Shown here: piece after piece, positions 53,576 through 64,000 of the stretch
How positions within the stretch are numbered: the first letter of the stretch is position 1
Layout: each line of letters starts with the position of its first letter
From: Methylobacterium cerastii
Lineage (GTDB): Bacteria > Pseudomonadota > Alphaproteobacteria > Rhizobiales > Beijerinckiaceae
Reading direction: 5' to 3'
NCBI RefSeq assembly: GCF_022179125.1
Contig: NZ_BPQG01000007.1
Location: 120,516-184,515 of the forward strand
DNA length: 64,000 nucleotides
Program-made: the position numbers and the translations under genes
The notes under the pieces: generated by a model
Databases searched by the model: none
Told to the model about the DNA's origin: nothing
The model's input: only the letters and a program-made list of their open reading frames with translations

Positions 53576-54331
53576 TCACCGGCCGCCCGAGACGTCGAGG
53601 ATGGCGCCGGTGGTGTAGGCCGCCTCGTCGGAGAGCAGCCAGAGCACCGGGGCGGCGACTTCGTCGGCGGTGCCGGCGCGCTTCATCGGCACGCCCGGCC
53701 CCATCACGGCGGCCTTGTCGGGCGTGCCGCCGCTGGCATGGATCTCGGTGTCGATGATGCCGGGTGCCACCGCGTTCACCCGGATGCCCGCATCCGCCAC
53801 CTCGCGGGCCAGCCCGATCGTGAAGCTGTCGATCGCCCCCTTCGAGGCGGCGTAGTCCACGAACTGTCCGGCTCCGCCCAGCCGCGCCGCGATCGACGAG
53901 ACGTTGACGATGGCACCGCCGCGTCCTCCAACCTTCGTCGACATCCGCCGCACCGCCTCGCGGGCGCAGAGGAACGAGCCGACGACGTTGGTCGCCATCA
54001 TGCGATGGAGGCGGGCTGCACTCATCTCGGACACGGGTGCGGGCAGATCGACCACGCCCGCGTTGTTGACCAGCGCCGTAACGGTCCCGAGACGGTCGGC
54101 GGCCTCGAACAGGGCGACGATTTCAGCCTCCTCCGCCACGTCGCAGCGCACCGCGACGGCCTGCCCGCCCTCGGCTTCGATCGCCGCGACCGCCGTCGCG
54201 GCGGCCTCCGCGTCGGAGACGTAGCTCAGGCAGACGCGGTAGCCGCGCTTCGCCGCGAGCAGCGACACAGCACGGCCGATGCCGCGACCGCCGCCGGTGA
54301 CGACCACGACCTTTTTCGCGAGATCCGTCAC
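53576..54331 (-). CDS. Short-chain dehydrogenase/reductase (FabG-like)
   Basis: The 251-residue SDR has the cofactor motif VTGGGRGIGRAVS (about residues 12-24), NNAGVVD (89-95), Ser145 region VNVSSIAARLG, and the catalytic Tyr160 and Lys164 in YAASK. An Asp-loop DVAEE near 64 is also present. Proteins of this kind reduce 3-oxoacyl chains or many other carbonyls; the substrate cannot be predicted. Its ATG overlaps the stop of the pentapeptide gene (ATGA), so it is translated with the TCA operon although no link to the cycle is evident. Confidence 0.87.
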   Translation of the reverse strand: MTDLAKKVVVVTGGGRGIGRAVSLLAAKRGYRVCLSYVSDAEAAATAVAAIEAEGGQAVAVRCDVAEEAEIVALFEAADRLGTVTALVNNAGVVDLPAPVSEMSAARLHRMMATNVVGSFLCAREAVRRMSTKVGGRGGAIVNVSSIAARLGGAGQFVDYAASKGAIDSFTIGLAREVADAGIRVNAVAPGIIDTEIHASGGTPDKAAVMGPGVPMKRAGTADEVAAPVLWLLSDEAAYTTGAILDVSGGR

Positions 54332-54651
54332 GAGGCGATATCTGCGGGGGACTCGACCGCATCGCGCAGCCGACTGCAGTCGATGTAGTCCGGCAGCACG
54401 GTGCGTGCATCGATCACGGCACTGGCCAGTTGCTCGACCGTGAGGTTCTTCGCACCGGTGAGGTCCGCGCCGCGTAGGATCGTCCCGACCAAGCGGGCAC
54501 CTTCAAAATTCGATCGGGTAAAACGCGCGTTGCTGGCATCCGCGCCGGAAAGCTCAGCATCGCGAAGGTCGGCGTTGCTGAGATCGGTCTGCCGGATGAA
54601 AGCACCGCGCAGATTGCGTATGGGACGATCTCTAGGCGACAGGCTTGTCAT
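54328..54651 (-). CDS. Pentapeptide-repeat protein
   Basis: The 107-residue protein is built of pentapeptide repeats (A[D/N]LxX) in its N-terminal two thirds, for example IRQTDLSNADLRDAELSGAD and NFEGARLVGTILRGADLTGA, which should form a right-handed quadrilateral beta-helix. The C-terminal part VEQLASAVIDARTVLP is helical. The ATG at 54651 lies inside the 3' end of the upstream membrane-protein gene; a TTG three codons earlier is possible. Elsewhere a membrane helix region and pentapeptide repeats occur in a single protein, so these two overlapping frames may be a split version. Confidence 0.72.
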   Translation of the reverse strand: MTSLSPRDRPIRNLRGAFIRQTDLSNADLRDAELSGADASNARFTRSNFEGARLVGTILRGADLTGAKNLTVEQLASAVIDARTVLPDYIDCSRLRDAVESPADIAS

Positions 54652-55042
54652 CGTCCGCAATCCTCATGCGCAGGGTCGCCATGATGGCTTGAACGTCGAC
54701 CGGTGGATCCAAGTCCCGATAATCCGCCTGCCGTTCCCGCAAAATCGCTTGCAGCAGTTCGAACACTGGATTGGCTAGGTCGGAAAAGTCTCTTCCTATC
54801 TCACGTAAGACGTAGATCGCGGCGAGGCGCACCTCAAGGCGCTCGTCGCCGAGCTGTCCGGCGGCGCGGTTGAACAGCTCCGTCACGTGAGTGCGTCGGG
54901 CCAGTTCCGCTTGCGTCGCCGCGGAACTGGCCTGCGCCCGCTCCGGTGTAAGCGTCCACCACGCGAGGATCACGCCACCGAAGGCCGCAAGCGCAAGGCC
55001 GACGTTCCGGACGATCTTCGAAACGAGGATCCAAGTTTGCAT
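54632..55042 (-). CDS. Small membrane-anchored protein, possibly the N-terminal half of a split pentapeptide protein
   Basis: The 136-residue product has one membrane helix near the start (ILVSKIVRNVGLALAAFGGV), then RAQASSAATQAELARRTHVT and a helical domain AGQLGDERLEVRLAAIYVLR with a following VFELLQAILRERQADYRD. This looks like the region that precedes pentapeptide repeats in bacterial membrane proteins. It overlaps the pentapeptide frame by 20-29 bases (the other frame begins in it), giving either translational coupling or a frameshift in one ancestral gene. It lies 30 bases after sucB. Confidence 0.65.
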   Translation of the reverse strand: MQTWILVSKIVRNVGLALAAFGGVILAWWTLTPERAQASSAATQAELARRTHVTELFNRAAGQLGDERLEVRLAAIYVLREIGRDFSDLANPVFELLQAILRERQADYRDLDPPVDVQAIMATLRMRIADDDKPVA

Positions 55043-55072
55043 CCGGCCGCGTCCAGAAGCCTACGCCTCCGT

Positions 55073-56386
55073 TCACAGGTCCAGGACGAGCCGCGCCGGA
55101 TCCTCCAGCGCCTCCTTCACCCGCACCAGGAAGGTCACCGCCTCCTTCCCGTCGACGATGCGGTGGTCGTAGGAGAGGGCGAGGTACATCATCGGCCGCG
55201 CCTCGATCTTGCCGTTGCGGACCACCGGGCGCTCCTCGATGCGGTGCATCCCGAGGATGCCCGATTGCGGCGCGTTGAGGATCGGGGTCGACATCAGCGA
55301 GCCGTAGATGCCGCCGTTGGTGATGGTGAAGGTGCCGCCCTGCATCTCGTCGATGGAGAGCTTGCCGTCGCGGGCCTTCTTGCCGAAGCCCGAGATCGTC
55401 TTCTCGATGCCGGCGATCGACAGGTCGTCGGCGTTGCGCACCACCGGCACCACGAGGCCCTTGTCGGTCCCGACGGCGATGCCGATGTGGTAGTAGTTCT
55501 TGTAGACGAGGTCCGGCCCGTCGATCTCGGCGTTGACCGCCGGCACGTCCTTGAGCGCGCCGATCACCGCCTTGGTGAAGAAGCCCATGAAGCCGAGCTT
55601 CGTGCCGTGCTTCTTCTCGAAGATGTCCTTGTACTGGCTCCGCATCGCCATCACGGCCGACATGTCCACGTCGTTGAACGTGGTCAGCATCGCGGCGGTG
55701 TCCTGCGCGTCCTTGAGACGGCGGGCGATGGTCTGACGGAGCTTCGTCATCCGCACGCGCTCCTCGCGGGCGGCGTCGTCCGGCTTCGAGGCCGGGCGCG
55801 GCGGCGTCGGGCGCGCCTCCTTGGCCGGGGCGGGGGCCGCCTGCGCGGGGCCCTTCGATGACTGGTCGCCCTTCGCGATCGCGCCGAGCATGTCGCCCTT
55901 GGTGACGCGGCCGTCCTTGCCGCTGCCGTTCACGCTCGCCGGATCGATGCCGGATTCGCGGGACAGCTTGCCCACCGCCGGACCGTTGTCGTCGGCCGAG
56001 CGGGCGGCCGGGGGCGCCGCGTCGCCGTGGTTGCCGTAGCCGGCGGCCGACTCCTTGGCCGGCGCCGCCTCGACCGCCTTCGCGTCGGGGGCGGACGCCT
56101 TCGCTGCCTCGGTGTCCTTCTTCGGCGCGGGCTTGGCGGCCCCGCCGCTCGCCTCGACGATCGAGCCGAGGAGCGCGCCCGGCTCCACCGTCTCGCCGTC
56201 CTTGACCAGGATCTCGCCGAGCTCGCCGGCGGCCGGGGCGTTGACCTCGAGGGTCACCTTGTCGGTCTCGAGCTCGACCAGGGGCTCGTCGGCCGCGACC
56301 GTGTCGCCCGGCTTCTTGAACCAGCGGCCGATGGTGGCCTCGCTGACGGATTCGCCGAGCGTCGGGACGAGGATGTCGGTTGCCAT
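55073..56386 (-). CDS. sucB: 2-oxoglutarate dehydrogenase E2, dihydrolipoamide succinyltransferase
   Basis: The 437-residue E2 subunit moves the succinyl group to CoA. An N-terminal lipoyl domain carries the lipoyl Lys43 ([14 protein letters not shown]), an Ala/Pro-rich linker follows, then a peripheral subunit-binding domain ([20 protein letters not shown], near 140) and the catalytic domain with His408 and Asp412 in [14 protein letters not shown]. Start ATG 56386 gives the expected [13 protein letters not shown]. It follows sucA after 86 bases on the minus strand. Confidence 0.95.
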   Translation of the reverse strand: MATDILVPTLGESVSEATIGRWFKKPGDTVAADEPLVELETDKVTLEVNAPAAGELGEILVKDGETVEPGALLGSIVEASGGAAKPAPKKDTEAAKASAPDAKAVEAAPAKESAAGYGNHGDAAPPAARSADDNGPAVGKLSRESGIDPASVNGSGKDGRVTKGDMLGAIAKGDQSSKGPAQAAPAPAKEARPTPPRPASKPDDAAREERVRMTKLRQTIARRLKDAQDTAAMLTTFNDVDMSAVMAMRSQYKDIFEKKHGTKLGFMGFFTKAVIGALKDVPAVNAEIDGPDLVYKNYYHIGIAVGTDKGLVVPVVRNADDLSIAGIEKTISGFGKKARDGKLSIDEMQGGTFTITNGGIYGSLMSTPILNAPQSGILGMHRIEERPVVRNGKIEARPMMYLALSYDHRIVDGKEAVTFLVRVKEALEDPARLVLDL

Positions 56387-56472
56387 GTTTCTCACGCCGG
56401 ATCGGTTGGGCCGTACCGGACGGCCGGGATAGGGTGCGGCGGCCCATCAGGAGCCGCCGCGTCGTCGAAAGG

Positions 56473-59472
<3,000 letters not shown>

Positions 59473-59644
59473 CGGCGGGTCATCCTGTCCTTGCGGGCTC
59501 TCCGCCGGCGCGCGAGAGCCGCGTCATCGCGCGGGAGGCGCCTCCGCTCGGGGAGACTCGGGCCGCGCTGCGATTCCTTGCAGGCGCGCGAAGCGGCGCC
59601 TCGTCGTCCATCATATGGCGTCACGGGCTTGCGTGCGCTGCAAC

Positions 59645-59678
59645 ACAGCCGCGCGCGGGGTCATACGCGCGCGGCTGT
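59645..59678 (-). promoter_or_regulatory. 13-bp intercistronic hairpin between sucD and sucA
   Basis: The arms ACAGCCGCGCGCG (59645-59657) and CGCGCGCGGCTGT (59666-59678) pair perfectly around an 8-base loop; the hairpin sits ten bases after the sucD stop in the direction of transcription. There is no U-tract, so partial termination or mRNA stabilisation is more likely than full termination. Confidence 0.6.
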
Positions 59679-59687
59679 CACTGGGTT

Positions 59688-60572
59688 TCAGCCCTTGAGG
59701 ACCTCGACGAGCGTCGAGCCGAGGCGCGCGGGCGAGGGCGAGACGCGGATGCCCGCGGCCTCCATCGCCGCGATCTTGTCCTCGGCGCCGCCCTTGCCGC
59801 CGGAGATGATCGCGCCGGCATGGCCCATGCGGCGGCCCGGAGGCGCGGTGCGGCCGGCGATGAAGCCGACCATCGGCTTCTTGCGGCCGCGCTTGGCCTC
59901 GTCGGCCAGGAACTGCGCCGCCTCCTCCTCGGCCGAACCGCCGATCTCGCCGATCATCACGATCGACTTGGTCTTCTCGTCGGCGAGGAACAGTTCCAGC
60001 ATGGAGATGAACTCGGTGCCCTTCACCGGGTCGCCGCCGATGCCGACCGCCGTGGTCTGGCCGAGGCCCGCGGTCGAGGTCTGGAATACCGCCTCGTAGG
60101 TTAGCGTGCCCGAGCGCGAGACGATGCCGACCGAGCCCGGCTTGAAGATGTTGGCCGGCATGATGCCGATCTTCGATTCGCCCGCCGTGACGACGCCGGG
60201 GCAGTTCGGCCCGATCAGGCGCGACTTCGAGCCTTCCAACGCGCGCTTGACCCGCACCATGTCGAGCACCGGAATGCCCTCGGTGATGCAGACGATCAGC
60301 GGCATCTCCGCCGAGATCGCCTCGCAGATCGCGTCGGCCGCGCCCGGCGGCGGCACGTAGACCACGGACGCGGTCGCGCCGGTGGCCTCGCGGGCCTCGC
60401 CGACCGTGTCGAAGACCGGCAGGCCGAGGTGCTTGGACCCGCCTTTGCCCGGCGAGGTACCGCCGACCATCTTGGTTCCGTAGGCCATCGCCTGCTCGGA
60501 GTGGAAGGTCCCGTTCTTGCCGGTGAAGCCCTGGCAGATGACCTTGGTGTTCGCGTCGATGAGGATGGACAT
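59688..60572 (-). CDS. sucD: Succinyl-CoA synthetase alpha subunit
   Basis: The 294-residue subunit binds CoA and carries the phosphohistidine. It has the CoA-binding [21 protein letters not shown] region, [16 protein letters not shown], the power helix [20 protein letters not shown] and the phosphorylated His in [19 protein letters not shown]. The reaction is succinyl-CoA to succinate with GTP/ATP formation. It starts 6 bases after the sucC stop. Confidence 0.96.
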   Translation of the reverse strand: MSILIDANTKVICQGFTGKNGTFHSEQAMAYGTKMVGGTSPGKGGSKHLGLPVFDTVGEAREATGATASVVYVPPPGAADAICEAISAEMPLIVCITEGIPVLDMVRVKRALEGSKSRLIGPNCPGVVTAGESKIGIMPANIFKPGSVGIVSRSGTLTYEAVFQTSTAGLGQTTAVGIGGDPVKGTEFISMLELFLADEKTKSIVMIGEIGGSAEEEAAQFLADEAKRGRKKPMVGFIAGRTAPPGRRMGHAGAIISGGKGGAEDKIAAMEAAGIRVSPSPARLGSTLVEVLKG

Positions 60573-60578
60573 GGTGCT

Positions 60579-61775
<1,197 letters not shown>

Positions 61776-61791
61776 CGAAGGACCCTCTCCG

Positions 61792-61905
61792 TCATTCCGG
61801 GGCGCCGGAGGCGAGCCCGGAATCCAGAGCCGCTGTCGCGGCAAACTGGAGCACCACCTGTGGTTCTGGATCCCGGGCTCCGCTTCGCGGCCCCGGGACG
61901 ACAAA
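61792..61905. repeat. Dispersed palindromic repeat, family C (single copy here)
   Basis: TCATTCCGGGGCGCCGGAGG opens the element and GCGGCCCCGGGACGA closes it; GAGCCCGGAATCCAGA faces TCTGGATCCCGGGCTC. Similar stretches are frequent between genes in Alphaproteobacteria from memory, but there is only one in this window. It lies between mdh and sucC inside the operon. Confidence 0.65.
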
Positions 61906-61914
61906 CGTCGTGGC

Positions 61915-63170
<1,256 letters not shown>

Positions 63171-63767
63171 TCAGAGGATGCCAGCGCGCAGCACCCTTTG
63201 GATCGCGTGGATGACCGCACCGAAGCGGGCGTCGACGAGGTCGCGCGGCACCTCGGCGTCGTGCTGAATCGCCAGCGGATGGGTGAAGCGGTAGCTCGCG
63301 TCGAAGATGAAGGCGATGGCGCGTTCGCGGTCGCGGGCCGAGAAGGTGCCGGTGGCCATGCCCTCCTCGATCACCCGCTCGACCAGGCTGCGCAGGCGCA
63401 CCCGATGGCGGCGTGCGATCGGCCGGGCGGCGACGGTGGCGTCGAGGTGGACCGCGAACAGGTTCGGTTCGTCCTGGAGCGCGTCGCGCTGCAGGGCGGC
63501 GAGCGCGGTGAGCAGGCGCTCGATCTTGTCGTCGGCCGGGTCCGGCGCGTCGGCGATGCCGGCCAGCCGGGTCTCGATGTCGCGAAGCCAGCGGCCGGCG
63601 ACGGCGTCGAGCAGGGCGTCCTTCGAGGGGAAGTAGCGGTAGACGTTGGCGTGGGTCATGCCGGCTTCGGCCGCGACCGCGACGACGGTGACGCGCTTGG
63701 GCCCGAGCCGAGCCAGGTGTTCGGTGGCGATCCCGAGCAACCGCACGTCGGCGGAGATGGGGGCCAC
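63171..63767 (-). CDS. TetR-family transcriptional regulator
   Basis: The 198-residue repressor has an N-terminal helix-turn-helix of TetR type: LGIATEHLARLGPKRVTVVA then VAAEAGMTHANVYRYFPSKD at about residues 30-50, followed by ALLDAVAGRWL. The C-terminal helices (about 60-198) would bind an unknown ligand. The start is GTG 63767 (VAPISADV); an ATG is not available nearby, so the N-terminus is not certain. It lies alone, upstream of mdh and separated by a terminator. The target is unknown. Confidence 0.85.
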   Translation of the reverse strand: MAPISADVRLLGIATEHLARLGPKRVTVVAVAAEAGMTHANVYRYFPSKDALLDAVAGRWLRDIETRLAGIADAPDPADDKIERLLTALAALQRDALQDEPNLFAVHLDATVAARPIARRHRVRLRSLVERVIEEGMATGTFSARDRERAIAFIFDASYRFTHPLAIQHDAEVPRDLVDARFGAVIHAIQRVLRAGIL

Positions 63768-63952
63768 CCGGGAGCGGGCGGCCGCCGGGGTGCGGGCCGG
63801 GTTGTCCGGATCGGCCGGAGGTCGGTTCGCCGCGGGCGGCGCCTTGGCGGCCGGCTCGACGGCGGACTGCTCTTCGGAGCGCGGCGTTGAATCCGGCTGG
63901 AGGAAGGGAAGCGGAAGGCGTGAGGACGAAAGGTGGTAAGGCGAGACGGACC

Positions 63953-64000
63953 CCCATCTGACCGAAAGAAGCGTGTTCCCGCTTCTTTCGGTCAGATGGG
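63953..64000. repeat. Perfect 21-bp inverted repeat at the window edge
   Basis: Left arm 63953-63973 (begins CCCATCTGACCGAAAG) and right arm 63980-64000 are perfect complements around the 6-base loop TGTTCC. It lies upstream of the TetR gene, and could be a terminator of a gene beyond the edge or an operator/attenuator. The sequence ends exactly at the arm, so the flank is unseen. Confidence 0.75.

Noticed and set aside
61776-61914. A riboswitch or leader peptide between mdh and sucC
   Set aside because: The sequence is a dispersed family C repeat, not a conserved leader; no riboswitch core was recognised.

Overview
The window is high-GC chromosomal DNA from an alphaproteobacterium, most probably Methylobacterium/Methylorubrum or a close relative. 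This is inferred from several things seen together: the mdh-sucC-sucD-sucA-sucB-lpd operon, a Ros/MucR regulator, a urea/short-chain-amide ABC transporter joined to a formamidase, DUF2125 and DUF6456 proteins, strong GC bias at third codon positions, and several families of palindromic intergenic repeats. No rRNA, tRNA, CRISPR array, insertion sequence or prophage was recognised.

Layout. Positions 1-14100 hold mixed core and accessory genes: the end of ispG, the potassium transporter kup, a vapBC toxin-antitoxin pair, a two-subunit molybdenum hydroxylase (iorAB), a sirtuin deacylase, a gamma-glutamyltranspeptidase gene broken by a 26-bp tandem duplication, a PlsC-type acyltransferase and a DUF2125 protein. 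Positions 14200-24700 form an amide-nitrogen island on one strand: a five-gene urt-type ABC transporter, a MetX-like alpha/beta hydrolase, formamidase fmdA, zinc-ribbon fmdB, aliphatic amidase amiE, and a PAS histidine kinase whose ATP-binding part looks degenerate. Positions 24700-40200 carry sufE, DUF6456, mucR, oligopeptidase B, a very long AsmA-family protein, a UvrD/PcrA helicase, phoH, a secreted Met/Arg/His repeat protein, a UbiK-like protein, a YbjN-like protein and proC.

Positions 40400-47000 are a malonate island: mdcA-C-D-E-G on the minus strand, divergent from the malonate transporter genes madL-madM and a GntR/FCD regulator. Positions 47380-49980 hold cyanase (cynS) with a good sigma-54 promoter, three palindromic upstream sites and a divergent sigma-54 activator. 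Positions 50056-52055 carry xerC and a double receiver-like protein. Positions 52097-62877 are the TCA operon on the minus strand (mdh, sucC, sucD, sucA, sucB, then a membrane/pentapeptide pair, a short-chain dehydrogenase and lpdA). A TetR regulator follows at the right edge.

How it fits together: the amide island and cyanase release ammonia from amides and cyanate, and the formamidase also yields formate, a usable electron donor for a methylotroph. Malonate decarboxylase yields acetate and CO2, and the TCA operon supplies central carbon flow. The most striking points are the complete sigma-54 circuit at cynS, the 9-residue repeat protein, the broken ggt, and a 62-bp double-hairpin element nested inside two different repeat families.
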